Under the pieces are notes generated by a model. It did no database searches, was not told the origin of the DNA, and saw only the letters and a program-made list of their open reading frames with translations. Both the position numbers and the translations under genes were made by a program. A stretch of 64,000 nucleotides of DNA from Hyphomonadaceae bacterium (GTDB taxonomy: Bacteria > Pseudomonadota > Alphaproteobacteria > Caulobacterales > Hyphomonadaceae), in contig CANJIL010000002.1 in the NCBI GenBank assembly GCA_947474455.1, positions 62,001 to 126,000 on the forward strand, given 5' to 3'. Positions 46,462-55,900 of the stretch are shown here, piece after piece; the first letter of the stretch is position 1; each line of letters starts with the position of its first letter.

Positions 46462-46875
46462 ATACGCAACCTGATCGCTCTCGCCGTTTTCGCCCTGATT
46501 GTGGCATGTGCGCCGGCCTCCGCGCCAACACCCGCGGAGCCAGCTCCTGTCCTTGCGCCTGCACCGCTTGCGCCCGCACCCGAGGCGTCTCAGGAACCGG
46601 CGCCTATCGCCGATGAGGCATCCTGCAAGACGGCGGGTGGCGGCTGGCGTCCGATCTGCCGCCTGCAGAACCTGGCATGTGTCATCACATATGCGGACGC
46701 CGGAAAAGCCTGCACCGATGGAGACGATTGCGCCGGCAATTGCATCGTCAAGGATGGCGCTATGGGCGCGGCCGGCCAGCCCGTCACCGGCGTCTGTTCC
46801 ACCAACAGCGATCCGTGCGGTTGCCGAACGACCGTCGAAGATGGCAAGTCGACAGCGACACTCTGCGTCGACTAA
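46462..46875 (+). pseudogene. Cysteine-rich lipoprotein whose start codon is ATA
   Basis: 137 codons. The frame gives a perfect lipoprotein signal (I/M-RNLIALAVFALIVAC) that aligns with the next gene (MRIFILLAALVVSAC), and AAAGGGA lies 5 nt upstream. The codon at the start position is ATA, not ATG, and no ATG, GTG or TTG follows before the GTG at 46501, which would delete the signal. The mature part has a Pro/Ala-rich linker and a Cys-rich module (CVITYADAGKACTDGDDCAG, SDPCGC, LCVD at the end). Either expression is lost or very weak, or ATA is used as a rare start. Confidence 0.7.
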
Positions 46876-46897
46876 GTCGCGGCCAAGAGAAGGTATC

Positions 46898-47254
46898 ATG
46901 CGGATTTTCATCCTGCTTGCGGCGCTGGTCGTCTCTGCCTGCGCCCCCATGCCGGAGCCAACAGATGTTGGGTCGAACAAGGCCGTCCCGGCCGACAATC
47001 CTGCCGCCTGCGCGACACAGGGCGGCGACTGGCAACCGATCTGCATGATGGGAAAGCCGGCCTGCGTCATCACCTACAAGGATGCCGGAAAAGCATGCAC
47101 CGACGGCTCCCAATGCAGCGGAAACTGCGTCACGACGAGTTCGTTGGAGCCGGAGAAGCCCGCGCAGGGCGTATGCACAACCACGAGCGATCCCTGCGGC
47201 TGCAAGCAGTTCGTGGAGAACGGCAAGGCCAGTTATCCGCTCTGCGCCGACTGA
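46898..47254 (+). CDS. Cysteine-rich lipoprotein, paralogue of the preceding gene
   Basis: 118 aa from ATG 46898 with AGAAGG upstream. Lipobox VSAC at residues 12-15. The mature domain has ten Cys in the pattern CATQGG...CMMG...CVITYKDAGKACTDG-SQCSGNC, SDPCGC, LCAD, shared with the preceding gene. Oxidised disulfides in the periplasm are likely. Single-domain proteins of this kind are common in Caulobacterales/Sphingomonadales; function unknown. 22 bases separate the two copies, and pyrE follows 57 bases later. Confidence 0.8.
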   Translation: MRIFILLAALVVSACAPMPEPTDVGSNKAVPADNPAACATQGGDWQPICMMGKPACVITYKDAGKACTDGSQCSGNCVTTSSLEPEKPAQGVCTTTSDPCGCKQFVENGKASYPLCAD

Positions 47255-47311
47255 GCGGCCAAAATCGCGCGAATCCGTTGAGCCGGACGCACGAAGGCGC
47301 TACAGCGGGGC

Positions 47312-47896
47312 ATGAAAACCGAAGATGTTCTCGACGAATTCCGCAAAGTGGGCGCCCTGCTGGAGGGCCACTTCATCCTGTCGTCCGGGCGCCGCAGCCC
47401 GGTCTTCCTCCAGAAGGCGCTGGTCTTCTCGCATCCCCGGACGACCGAGCGTCTGTGCGCCGCATTGGCGCGCAAGCTTGAAGGCGCATTCGGCAAGATC
47501 GACGTGGTTGTGGGTCCCGCGGTCGGCGGACTGATCCCGGGCTACGAAACCGCCCGCGCGCTGGGCTGCCGCTCGATCTACACCGAGCGCGAAGGCGGCG
47601 TCATGAGTCTGCGCCGCGGCTTCACTGTCGAGCCTTCCGCCCGCGTGATCATCGTCGAGGACATTGTCACCACAGGCATCTCGATGCGCGAGACGCTTGA
47701 GGCCCTGAAGACAGCCGGCGCTAATGTCATCGGCGCCGCCTGCATCGTCGACCGCTCAAACGGCAAGGCCGATGTCGGCGGACTGAAGCTCGTGTCGCTC
47801 GCTGCCGTCGATTTCCCTGACTATGACGCCAACGATCTTCCTCCAGAACTTGCGAAGCTTCCCGCGATCAAGCCAGGCAGCCGGGGACTCACATGA
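47312..47896 (+). CDS. pyrE: Orotate phosphoribosyltransferase
   Basis: De novo UMP synthesis: orotate plus PRPP to OMP. 194 aa. PRPP-binding motif [13 protein letters not shown] and the flexible loop [12 protein letters not shown] are visible, with [10 protein letters not shown] near the N-terminus. Start ATG 47312. Its last 4 bases overlap pdxJ (ATGA), the first link of a chain of 4-nt overlaps through era. Confidence 0.96.
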   Translation: MKTEDVLDEFRKVGALLEGHFILSSGRRSPVFLQKALVFSHPRTTERLCAALARKLEGAFGKIDVVVGPAVGGLIPGYETARALGCRSIYTEREGGVMSLRRGFTVEPSARVIIVEDIVTTGISMRETLEALKTAGANVIGAACIVDRSNGKADVGGLKLVSLAAVDFPDYDANDLPPELAKLPAIKPGSRGLT

Positions 47897-48645
47897 CGTT
47901 GCAGCGCGCTCGCCTTGGCGTGAACATCGATCACGTCGCCACAATCCGCAACGCTCGCGGCGGCGCGCATCCTGATCCGGCGAAGGCCGCCGCCATCGCG
48001 CAGGCGGCCGGCGCCGACGGCATCACCATCCACCTGCGCGAGGATCGCCGCCACATCCGCGACCATGATCTGGAAGCTGTCCGCAAGGCGGCGAAGCTTC
48101 CGATCAACCTCGAAATGGCGACGACTGACGAAATGCTCGCCATCGCGCTCAACTTCCGGCCTCACGCCGCCTGCCTCGTGCCCGAGAAGCGGGAGGAGCG
48201 CACTACCGAAGGCGGACTCGACGTCGCGCGTCTTCACAACCAGGTTGCGCCGTTCGTTTCTAAGCTTGGCGATGCAGGCATCCGCGTCTCGCTCTTCATC
48301 GAGCCGAGCAAGGTCCAGGTTGCGGTCGCTGAAGCTATCGGCGCGCCGGTTGTAGAGCTACACACCGGCAAATACGTCGAACTCATCTTCGCCGGCGACA
48401 AGAGCGGCGCTGCCGAGGAACTGAAGCATCTGCGCGAAGCGGCAGAGCACGGCCATGCCCGCGGGATCGAGATCCATGTCGGTCATGGCCTCACCTACGA
48501 TACGGTCCGCCCCGTCGCCGCCATCCCGGAAGTCCGCGAGCTCAACATCGGCCACTTCATCATGGGCGAGGCGTTGTTCGTTGGCCTCGAAGCCGCCGTG
48601 AAACGCATGCGCCAAGAGATCGACATCGCGCGCGGCCACGCATGA
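47893..48645 (+). CDS. pdxJ: Pyridoxine 5'-phosphate synthase
   Basis: Last ring-forming step of DXP-dependent vitamin B6 synthesis. 250 aa TIM barrel: [17 protein letters not shown] (N-terminal phosphate and substrate loop), [29 protein letters not shown] and the C-terminal [11 protein letters not shown]. Overlaps pyrE and acpS by 4 bases each. Confidence 0.97.
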   Translation: MTLQRARLGVNIDHVATIRNARGGAHPDPAKAAAIAQAAGADGITIHLREDRRHIRDHDLEAVRKAAKLPINLEMATTDEMLAIALNFRPHAACLVPEKREERTTEGGLDVARLHNQVAPFVSKLGDAGIRVSLFIEPSKVQVAVAEAIGAPVVELHTGKYVELIFAGDKSGAAEELKHLREAAEHGHARGIEIHVGHGLTYDTVRPVAAIPEVRELNIGHFIMGEALFVGLEAAVKRMRQEIDIARGHA

Positions 48646-49055
48646 TCATCGGGCTCGGCCAGGACATGTGCGACATCCGGCGGATCGAGAAGTCCCTGGC
48701 GGAGTTTGGCGAGCGGTTCACAGAGCGTGTCTTCACCGATGTCGAGCGCCGCACCGCCGACCGCCGCAAGGAGCGTGCCGCCACCTACGCCAAGCGCTTC
48801 GCCGCCAAGGAAGCCTGCGCCAAGGCGCTCGGCACGGGCGTTCCGCGCCGTGGCGTCTACTGGCTGCACATGGGCGTCGTAAACCTGCCCACCGGCAAAC
48901 CGACGCTTGCGCTCACGGGCGGCGCGGCCGACCGACTCGCCAAGCTCACGCCGTCCGGCATGACCTGCGTGATCCATCTCACGATCACGGATGAATACCC
49001 CTACGCGCAGGCGCAGGTAATCATTGAGGCACTGCACGCGGGACCCGCATCGTGA
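48642..49055 (+). CDS. acpS: Holo-ACP synthase
   Basis: Transfers 4'-phosphopantetheine from CoA to apo-ACP. 137 aa, trimeric family. Mg2+ and CoA residues lie in [11 protein letters not shown] and [15 protein letters not shown]. Overlaps pdxJ (ATGA) and rnc (GTGA) by 4 bases. In most alphaproteobacteria lepB would come next; here rnc follows directly. Confidence 0.95.
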   Translation: MIIGLGQDMCDIRRIEKSLAEFGERFTERVFTDVERRTADRRKERAATYAKRFAAKEACAKALGTGVPRRGVYWLHMGVVNLPTGKPTLALTGGAADRLAKLTPSGMTCVIHLTITDEYPYAQAQVIIEALHAGPAS

Positions 49056-49816
49056 CCCGCCCCAACTCCAGCAACACCGGCAAACGCCGCCGCAACCGCG
49101 CGCGAGGAACTGAAGCGGTTCCGGGGCTCACGCCCGAACAACGCGACGCTTGCGAAAGCGCGATCGGCCACCGATTTAAGGACCATCTGCTTCTTGATCG
49201 CGCGATGACCCATCGCAGCGCCACCCAGGGCAGGGCGGCCGCATGGAGTAACGAGCGTCTCGAGTTTCTCGGCGATCGCGTGCTCGGCCTCGTGATCGTC
49301 GAGGCGCTGCTGGTCCGTTTTCCCGATCTCCGCGAAGGCGATCTTGCGCCGCGTCTCAATGCTTTGGTCAGCCGCGATACCTGCGCCCTCATCGGCGCCG
49401 AGCTGGGCCTGGGACAATATCTGATCGTCGACCATTCCGAGCGGGCGACGGGCGGGCCAACGAAACGCTCGCTGCTCGCAAACGCCGCCGAAGCCCTGAT
49501 CGGCGCGGTCTATCTGGATGGCGGCCTCAAGGCGGCGGAAAAGTTCATCGTCAGGCATTGGGCAGCCTTTCTCAAGGCGAGCAACGACAAACCCCGCGAT
49601 CCCAAATCGGCGCTGCAGGAATGGGCGCAAGGCGAAGGCCTGCCGACGCCGGCCTACCGTCACGACGCCCGCGAAGGGCCTGACCATGCTCCGGTATTCA
49701 CGGCTACGGTGCTGATCCAGGGCCATGGCCCTGTCTCGGGCTCTGGCGCATCGAAACAACACGCCGAAAGGGCCGCGGCGCAGAAGATGCTGGCCGTGAT
49801 CGGAGTTGAATCATGA
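49052..49816 (+). CDS. rnc: Ribonuclease III
   Basis: Double-strand RNase for rRNA and mRNA processing. 254 aa from GTG 49052. RNase III signature [14 protein letters not shown] with the second acidic cluster [15 protein letters not shown]; dsRBD at about 175-250 ([29 protein letters not shown]). The basic N-terminal 25 residues ([10 protein letters not shown]) are longer than usual. 4-base overlap with era. Confidence 0.97.
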   Translation: MTRPNSSNTGKRRRNRARGTEAVPGLTPEQRDACESAIGHRFKDHLLLDRAMTHRSATQGRAAAWSNERLEFLGDRVLGLVIVEALLVRFPDLREGDLAPRLNALVSRDTCALIGAELGLGQYLIVDHSERATGGPTKRSLLANAAEALIGAVYLDGGLKAAEKFIVRHWAAFLKASNDKPRDPKSALQEWAQGEGLPTPAYRHDAREGPDHAPVFTATVLIQGHGPVSGSGASKQHAERAAAQKMLAVIGVES

Positions 49817-50751
49817 GTGACACCCGCGCCGGCTTCGCCGCAATCATCGGGGCGCCCAACGCCGGCAAGTCGACGCTGGTGAACAAGCTGGTGGGATCGA
49901 AGGTCTCGATCGTAACCCACAAGGTGCAGACAACCCGCTTTCCCATTCGCGGCGTGATGATGCACGGCAACGCGCAGGTTGTCCTTGTGGACACGCCTGG
50001 CATCTTCGCGCCCAAGCGACGGCTCGACCGCGCCATGGTGAAATCCGCCTGGGAAGGGGCGGGGGATGCGGACGCCATTGTCCATCTCATCGATGCCCGC
50101 CACTGGACCGGCGCCGCGACCCAGCCCGCCAGCGCCGGCGAATACGAAGGTCCTGACGAGGACGAAGCCATCATCGCCCGGCTGAAGCAGCTCGGCGCCA
50201 AAGCCATCCTCGCGCTCAACAAGATCGACCTCGTCGAGCGCGCAGCCCTGCTCGCGGCGGCGAAAACACTGTTCGACACCGGCGTCTATTCGGACGCGGT
50301 CATGATTTCCGGCCTCAATGGCGATGGCGTCGGACAGCTTGCCGATATGCTGGCTGGCCGCATGCCGCAAGGCCCGTATCTTTTTCCCGAGGACCAGTCC
50401 GCCGATATTCCCGTCCGCATGCTCGCCGCCGAAGTCACGCGCGAGAAGCTGATGCTCCGCCTGCATCAGGAAATCCCCTACCAGCTCACGGTCGAGACCG
50501 AGACGTGGGAAACCCACGGCAACGGCGCCGTGCGAATTGAGCAGATGATCCACGTCTCACGCGAAGGTCATCGCAGCATCGTGCTCGGCAAGGGCGGCCA
50601 GACCATCAAGGAAATTGGCATGGCGTCGCGCAAGGAGCTTTCCTCCATCCTCGGCAAGCCAGTGCATCTTTTCCTGCGTGTGAAGGTCTCGGAACGCTGG
50701 CAGGACAACCGCGAACGCTATTCCGCCATCGGTCTTGAGTTCGACGTCTAA
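49813..50751 (+). CDS. era: GTPase Era
   Basis: Binds the 3' end of 16S rRNA during 30S assembly. 312 aa. G1 GAPNAGKST, G3 DTPGIF, G4 NKID; the C-terminal KH domain carries IVLGKGGQTIKEIG. It has the SOS-type G2 region VQTTRFPIRG typical of Era. Last gene of the overlapped pyrE-era run. recO, its common downstream neighbour, is absent. Confidence 0.97.
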   Translation: MSDTRAGFAAIIGAPNAGKSTLVNKLVGSKVSIVTHKVQTTRFPIRGVMMHGNAQVVLVDTPGIFAPKRRLDRAMVKSAWEGAGDADAIVHLIDARHWTGAATQPASAGEYEGPDEDEAIIARLKQLGAKAILALNKIDLVERAALLAAAKTLFDTGVYSDAVMISGLNGDGVGQLADMLAGRMPQGPYLFPEDQSADIPVRMLAAEVTREKLMLRLHQEIPYQLTVETETWETHGNGAVRIEQMIHVSREGHRSIVLGKGGQTIKEIGMASRKELSSILGKPVHLFLRVKVSERWQDNRERYSAIGLEFDV

Positions 50752-50842
50752 CGGAACCTTACCGCATTCCCCGAAATTGCTCATGACAAGCTGAACGGAC
50801 TTTAGCAGGTTCCGGGGTAATCCATGCTTGTCTTTCGGGGAA
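50752..50842 (+). promoter_or_regulatory. Possible H-type pseudoknot in the leader of the following gene
   Basis: Two interleaved inverted repeats between era and the small membrane protein gene. CGGAACCT (50752-50759) pairs with AGGTTCCG (50807-50814), and TTCCCCGAAA (50767-50776) pairs with TTTCGGGGAA (50833-50842). The second 3' arm contains the GGGGAA that serves as ribosome site for ATG 50847, so the fold would hide it. The arm at 50767 could alternatively pair with CGGGG next to 50814, giving two exclusive states. Confidence 0.4.
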
Positions 50843-50846
50843 AAAG

Positions 50847-51260
50847 ATGACGCGTCTCGTCAACAAACCGGGCCCCTCGCGGATCGCCGATCTGCGCGCG
50901 GGTCTGTCTGCACCGGGTGATAAGCCTGCGTTCGAGAGAGCGCCGCCAAAGCCCAAGAAGATCCAACCAAGCGGCGACACCGCCGAAGAGCGGGCCGAAA
51001 AAGCGGAACGTCAGGCTCAAGCTCAGCATACGATGTCGCTGCTCGCGGGCGGAAATTCAAAGAAGCGCTATGTTCGCGTCGGTGATCGTCCGACGAAAAA
51101 GGGCACGGCGCTCGGCTTCCTTTTCCAATTCATTCTGGTGATAGCCGTGGCAGGCGCCGCGGCGTATCTCATTGATCCCACGATCATGCCCCAGGAGTGG
51201 GTCCACAAAGCTCACGAGTGGACCAACAAGGCCCACCATCTAGTCAATACATGGCTGTAA
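50847..51260 (+). CDS. Small single-pass membrane protein, unknown
   Basis: 137 aa. Long basic, coiled-coil-like cytoplasmic part (EERAEKAERQAQAQHTMSLL), one membrane helix at about 92-111 (ALGFLFQFILVIAVAGAAAY) and a short periplasmic tail with HKAHEWTNKAHH. ATG 50847 with GGGGAAAAAG site inside the possible pseudoknot. No recognised family. It takes the place of recO after era. Confidence 0.65.
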   Translation: MTRLVNKPGPSRIADLRAGLSAPGDKPAFERAPPKPKKIQPSGDTAEERAEKAERQAQAQHTMSLLAGGNSKKRYVRVGDRPTKKGTALGFLFQFILVIAVAGAAAYLIDPTIMPQEWVHKAHEWTNKAHHLVNTWL

Positions 51261-51612
51261 TCCAGGGCGCTAGAAGGGCCCGGCCATAACGAACGGCTGG
51301 CTCGCATCCGCCGCGGGTTTCGGAGCCCGGCTTGGCGAATGCGCGCGCCTTCTTTCTGTATTGCTCGCATAGCAAGTCAGCTCGGTCTCGTTGCGCCAGG
51401 CATGTGCATCTGCGCATCTGCGATGGTCGCTTGGGAGCGGTTTTCATCCACACAGGACGGAATTGGAAGAGCGGCGTTTTTCAGTAGTTGCCGCGATGCC
51501 ATCCAAGCCGGCGCGGCTCCGATGCAGTATGGATCTCCGGGCTATCGGCCTCCGCTCGACGCCGATGGTGTCGCCTGCGAGCCTTTTCGCGGCAGGTAGC
51601 CCGCCAGCAAAC
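51261..51612. other. 352-base region without a gene
   Basis: Only short frames. A minus-strand frame ending at 51244 (QMRRCTCLAQRDRADLLCEQ) has a few cysteines but no start context or homology I recognise. Confidence 0.45.
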
Positions 51613-52860
51613 TCAGCGCCCGATGGGCTTAATAAGAACGAACTGTCCAACATCGATCCGCCCGGTGCTGAAGCCAGCCTCGCAATAGGCGAGGTAATAG
51701 CGCCACAGCCGGCGGAACTGGTCGTCGAACTTGCCGCCCTTGATCTTGTCCCAGGCCAGGTCGAAACGCCGGGCCCATTCATGAAGCGTAAGCGCATAGG
51801 ATTTGCCGAACATCTTATCGATGGCGAATACCATTCCCGCGCGTTCGGTTTCTTCCTTTAACCGCTGCGGCGAGGGCAGCATGCCGCCCGGGAAGATGTA
51901 GTGCTGGATGAAGTCCGCGCGCCCGCGATAGTCCTCAAAATACTTGTCGGCGATCGTGATGATCTGCAGCGCCGCGCGGCCGCCCGGCTTCAGCACCTCG
52001 GCGATCTTGCCGAAATAGTCTGGCCAGTATTGCTCACCCACGGCTTCAAACATCTCGATAGAGGCGACCGCGTCGAACTGCCCGGTCAAGTCGCGATAGT
52101 CCTTCATCACGATCTGGACCCTGTCCGACAGGCCAGCGTCCGCGATCCGCTTTGTGGCGTAGGCGTGCTGCGCATCGGAGATGGTGATGGATGTCACATA
52201 CGCGCCGAACTCCTTCGCCGCCACCTCGGCAAAGCCGCCCCAGCCAGATCCGATCTCGAGTAGGCGGTCGCCTGCCTTGAGCTGCAGGTTCCGCGCGATA
52301 GAGCGGTACTTGGCGAGTTGCGCTTCCTCAAGCGGCTGATCTGGCGAAGCGTAGATCGCGGACGAATACGTCATCGTAGGATCGAGCCAGCGCGCGTAGA
52401 AATCGTTGCCTAGATCGTAGTGCGCCAGGATATTGCGCTTCGAGCCCTTCTTGGTGTTCACGCGGAACATCTTTCGGATGTTCGCGAAGAACCGCGCGAT
52501 GCTGTTGCCGATCGTCAGATTGCCGGCGTCTTCCCAGTTGTCGTTGAAATACTGCAGCAGCGTTGGGAGGTTGGGAGAGTCGACTTTCCCATCCATGAAC
52601 ACTTCCGCAAAACCAATATCGCCGCGCGCCAGCACGTGGCGAGCAAACGCCGGATCATGCACGATCAGCTCAGCCGCCGGTCCCGGCTCCTTGCCGGTGA
52701 AACGCAGCGTGCGCCCGTCCGGCAGCACCATGTCGAGCTGGCCTCGCGGCATCCGGCTAAGGATCATCGCGGTAAAGCCGAGACTTGCGGGAAGTCTGTC
52801 CAGTTTGTGCAGGTCAGCGGGGCCGCTGATCTTCAGCACCATGCGTTCCATGCGGGTCAT
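51613..52860 (-). CDS. cfa: Cyclopropane-fatty-acyl-phospholipid synthase
   Basis: Methylates double bonds of membrane phospholipid acyl chains using SAM. 415 aa. N-terminal lipid-binding domain about 1-110; MTYSSAIY and LEIGSGWGGFAEVAAKEF (SAM motif), then ASIEMFEAVGEQYWPDYF and FIQHYIFPGGMLPS, which hold the bicarbonate and substrate residues. Start ATG 52860. It lies downstream of the photolyase gene on the same strand; cfa and phr are often co-regulated in singlet-oxygen responses, which is only an inference here. Confidence 0.95.
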   Translation of the reverse strand: MTRMERMVLKISGPADLHKLDRLPASLGFTAMILSRMPRGQLDMVLPDGRTLRFTGKEPGPAAELIVHDPAFARHVLARGDIGFAEVFMDGKVDSPNLPTLLQYFNDNWEDAGNLTIGNSIARFFANIRKMFRVNTKKGSKRNILAHYDLGNDFYARWLDPTMTYSSAIYASPDQPLEEAQLAKYRSIARNLQLKAGDRLLEIGSGWGGFAEVAAKEFGAYVTSITISDAQHAYATKRIADAGLSDRVQIVMKDYRDLTGQFDAVASIEMFEAVGEQYWPDYFGKIAEVLKPGGRAALQIITIADKYFEDYRGRADFIQHYIFPGGMLPSPQRLKEETERAGMVFAIDKMFGKSYALTLHEWARRFDLAWDKIKGGKFDDQFRRLWRYYLAYCEAGFSTGRIDVGQFVLIKPIGR

Positions 52861-53176
52861 GCACGTTTCCCTAGGTCATCCACGACGCCAGCAGGCGTCT
52901 CCTTGGTTCAGGCCAACCTTGTACGCTTTGCGCGTCGGTTTGGTTTTAGCATGGTCCAACGCTTCTTTCAGCAGCGAGCAGAAAGCACGCAAGCGAATTG
53001 CCAAGAAGCCGAGCCAGGCAACGATATGGGGATCACAACGAGCTACGTCAAACCGACAAGGGTCGTAGGGTGAAGCACGCTTACTATAGCGCGAACTTTG
53101 GTCTGATTTAACGTGCCGACGCGCCAAAAAGATTTCCCCAAGACCTGCGGTGAATGCACATACCAACTGTCGCACA
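52861..53176. other. 316-base region between photolyase and cfa
   Basis: No gene seen. Contains a short inverted repeat GACGCC-AGCA-GGCGTC at about 52884-52899, in the presumed cfa leader. Confidence 0.45.
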
Positions 53177-54673
53177 TTATGCCGAAGCTGTTGGACGCGA
53201 GGACTTGTAAGCGGCAAGGGCGCGCTTGCGCGCCGCGCCGTGATCAACGACTGGCTCCGGATAGGTGTCTCCCAGGGTGACGCCAGCTTGCGCCAGGACC
53301 GGCGCGGGCGCGCTCCATGGCGCGTGTATCCACGCGTTGGGAAGCTTCCCAAGCTCTGGAACCCATGCGCGGACATAGTCGCCCTCAGGATCGAATTTCT
53401 TTCCCTGAAGGACCGGATTGAACACACGGAAATAGGGGGCCGCATCCGCCCCGGTCCCGGCCGTCCACTGCCAGCCGTTGGCGTTGTTCGCTTCATCGGC
53501 GTCGACAAGAGTGTCCCAGAACCACTGCTCGCCCTGGCGCCAGTGAACCAGCAAATCCTTCGCGAAGAACGACGCGGCGATCATCCGCACGCGATTGTGC
53601 ATGAAACCGGTGCGCCAGAGCTGGCGCATGCCGGCGTCAATAATCGGATAGCCGGTCCGCCCGCGTTGCCATGCCCTGAGTTCGGATTTCGAGCCTGTGC
53701 GCCAGTCCACTTCCTCGAACTCACGCCGCCAGCTCAAACGGGCCATCTCCGGGTCGTGATAGAGTAGGTGATAGGAGAACTCTCGCCACGCCACTTCCGA
53801 CAGGAATTTCTGAACGTCACGCGCTGGCGCTTCACCCGCTTCCTGCGCATGTATGGCTGCCCTCAACACCTGGTGCGGACTGATCTCTCCGAAGCGGAGG
53901 TGAGGGGATAGCCGTGAGGTCTGGTCGTGGTCTGGCCTGTCACGTCCATTTGCATAGCCGTCGATGCGGTCCTTCAGAAAGCTGCGTAAGCGTTTGCGCG
54001 CGCCCAGCTCGCCCGGCGTCCATTCATCCGCCAGGCCCGTCGACCAGTCTGGCTTTGTCGGATGCAAACGCCAGTCCGCGATCTCGTCAGACCTCACATT
54101 GCCCAACGATTTCAGGCTGCGCGGCTCCGGCGCCGCTTCGGGCGCAACCAGGCTCGCCTGCAACGCCTTCCAGAACGGCGTGAAGACCTTGTAGTCTCCG
54201 CCGCTGGCCGTCTTCATGTTGAATGGTTCGGCCAGCAGCAATCCGTTGAAACTCTCTGCGCCGACCCCAGCCGCTTTCAGGGATTTCTCGATTCTTTCGT
54301 CGATCTTGCGCGCGGCGCCGTAACGGCGATTCCAGTACACCGTGATGGCCGATGTTTCGCTCACCAGGGCCGCGACAACCGCCTCAGCAGCGCCCCGGCG
54401 CAGAGTCAACCTTCCGCCCTTGGCCGCTATACGTTCGCTCAAATCGCGCAGTGATTTGTCAAGCCACCATCTGGAAGCGCCTCCCAGTGCGCGCGCTTCC
54501 TTGCTCTGCTCATCCAGCGCGTACACAATCACCAGCTGCTTACCGCTTGCATGAGCAGCCGCCAGCGCAGGATTATCCGCCAACCGCAGGTCGTCGCGAA
54601 ACCAGAAGATGACGGGCCGTTCGGACAAGGCTGCTCGCACTTTTGGGGGTGTTCGCGCATGTCTACGTTTCAC
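53177..54673 (-). CDS. phrB: Deoxyribodipyrimidine photolyase (class I)
   Basis: Light-driven repair of cyclobutane pyrimidine dimers with FAD and an antenna. About 498 aa. N-terminal alpha/beta antenna domain begins RPVIFWFRDDLRLADNPAL. FAD domain: SRLSPHLRFGEISPHQV, WREFSYHLLYHDP, TGYPIIDAGMRQLW, MHNRVRMI, and WFWDTLVDADEANNANGWQW. The start is uncertain: ATG 54721 would overlap phhA by 35 bases, GTG 54673 lies just after its stop, and TTG 54628 sits at the domain edge; GTG 54673 is used. Class I CPD type is favoured over cryptochrome by the intact DADEANN region. Confidence 0.94.
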   Translation of the reverse strand: MKRRHARTPPKVRAALSERPVIFWFRDDLRLADNPALAAAHASGKQLVIVYALDEQSKEARALGGASRWWLDKSLRDLSERIAAKGGRLTLRRGAAEAVVAALVSETSAITVYWNRRYGAARKIDERIEKSLKAAGVGAESFNGLLLAEPFNMKTASGGDYKVFTPFWKALQASLVAPEAAPEPRSLKSLGNVRSDEIADWRLHPTKPDWSTGLADEWTPGELGARKRLRSFLKDRIDGYANGRDRPDHDQTSRLSPHLRFGEISPHQVLRAAIHAQEAGEAPARDVQKFLSEVAWREFSYHLLYHDPEMARLSWRREFEEVDWRTGSKSELRAWQRGRTGYPIIDAGMRQLWRTGFMHNRVRMIAASFFAKDLLVHWRQGEQWFWDTLVDADEANNANGWQWTAGTGADAAPYFRVFNPVLQGKKFDPEGDYVRAWVPELGKLPNAWIHAPWSAPAPVLAQAGVTLGDTYPEPVVDHGAARKRALAAYKSSRPTASA

Positions 54674-54686
54674 AACGCTATCTGGA

Positions 54687-55547
54687 TCAGCCGGGGGTTC
54701 CCGCAATCTTCGCGAGGGCATAGGCCTGCGTGCCTTGCGTGATCACATCGTCCGACGGGAGGATGGTGTCCGGCTTGTATGTGACCCCGTCGGCGAGGCG
54801 CATATAAAGCGGTGCGAAGTCCTGATCCACCGTGGCGTGGATAAGATCTTTATAGGAGCGGATCACGAAATAGGTCTGCTGGTGGTCGTCGATCCTGTAT
54901 TCCGTCCGCATGACGCGTGCGAGGTTGAAGCGCAGGCGGTTAGGCGATGGATCATCGAGCGCGAAGATCGACTCATCCTTCGATGACGAAATTCCCGCCC
55001 CGTAGATTCGCAAGCCCTTCGGCGTCTCGATCAGTCCGAACTCGACCGTGTACCAGTAGAGCGCCGCAAGGTTCTTCAGCTTCCCGAACTGCATCGCCCG
55101 CAGCCCGCCCTTGCCATAGGCCTCAAGGTAATCCGCGAACATCGGATTGGTCAGCAGCGGAACGTGCCCGAACACGTCGTGAAAGATGTCCGGCTCCTGC
55201 AGATAGTCGAGCTGACGCCGCCCACGGATAAATTGCCCGGCGGGGAACCGCCTTTTGGCCAGGTGAGTGAAGAACACCTCGTCCGGCACCAGCCCGGGCA
55301 CGGCGACCACCTCGAACCCGGTGCGCGCCTTCAACTCCGCATTGATGACCCGGAAATCTGGAATCCCGCCCCGGTTGAGGTTCAGGGCCTCATGCCCTGC
55401 AAGCAGCGCTTCATCGGCCCGGTCGGCTAGGATGTCCCGCTGGCGGCGATACAGGAAATCCCAAACCGCATGTTCGTCAGTAGTGTAACCCGCCCAGTTC
55501 TGGTCGATGACGTAATCGTCGTCGCGGATAACAGCGTGGCTGCTCAT
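54687..55547 (-). CDS. phhA: Phenylalanine 4-monooxygenase
   Basis: Fe(II)- and pterin-dependent conversion of Phe to Tyr. 286 aa, bacterial single-domain size. Iron ligands lie in IFHDVFGHVPLL (two His) and YWYTVEFGLI (Glu). RGRRQLDYLQEPD and GAGISSSKDES match the pterin and active-site lid regions. Start ATG 55547. It is 13 bases or less from the photolyase start on the same strand, so the two may be co-transcribed. Confidence 0.95.
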   Translation of the reverse strand: MSSHAVIRDDDYVIDQNWAGYTTDEHAVWDFLYRRQRDILADRADEALLAGHEALNLNRGGIPDFRVINAELKARTGFEVVAVPGLVPDEVFFTHLAKRRFPAGQFIRGRRQLDYLQEPDIFHDVFGHVPLLTNPMFADYLEAYGKGGLRAMQFGKLKNLAALYWYTVEFGLIETPKGLRIYGAGISSSKDESIFALDDPSPNRLRFNLARVMRTEYRIDDHQQTYFVIRSYKDLIHATVDQDFAPLYMRLADGVTYKPDTILPSDDVITQGTQAYALAKIAGTPG

Positions 55548-55567
55548 CCTTGAAATGTAGGATGCGC

Positions 55568-55900
55568 CTAGTGCGCCGTCGACGTCCGGATCTTGTACAT
55601 TCCGTGATCGTCAATTTCGAACATTTCTGGCACCTGCGGATGCTTCACCGGCTCCGGCGCATCATCGGGCAGCAGGTTCTGCTCGGAAACGTAGGCGACG
55701 TAATAGCTCGAATCGTTCTCGGCCAGCAGGTGATAAAATGGCTGGTTCTTCACCGGCCGTATCTCTTCCGGAATGGAACTCCACCATTCCTCGGTGTTCG
55801 CGAACTGGGGATCCACGTCGAAAATAATGCCCCGGAACGGAAAGAACCGATGCCGGACCTGTTGTCCGATTCCGAACTTGGCTGCCTTGTTCACGCCCAT
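55568..55900 (-). CDS. hspQ: Heat-shock protein HspQ
   Basis: 110 aa from ATG 55900 (MGVNKAAKFGIGQQVRHRFF). FPFRGIIFDVDPQFANTEEW and KNQPFYHLLAEND-SYYVAYVSEQNL are the YccV/HspQ signature. HspQ acts with the Lon protease as a specificity enhancer in other bacteria. The frame is open upstream but without homology. 20 bases upstream of phhA on the same strand. Confidence 0.93.
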   Translation of the reverse strand: MGVNKAAKFGIGQQVRHRFFPFRGIIFDVDPQFANTEEWWSSIPEEIRPVKNQPFYHLLAENDSSYYVAYVSEQNLLPDDAPEPVKHPQVPEMFEIDDHGMYKIRTSTAH

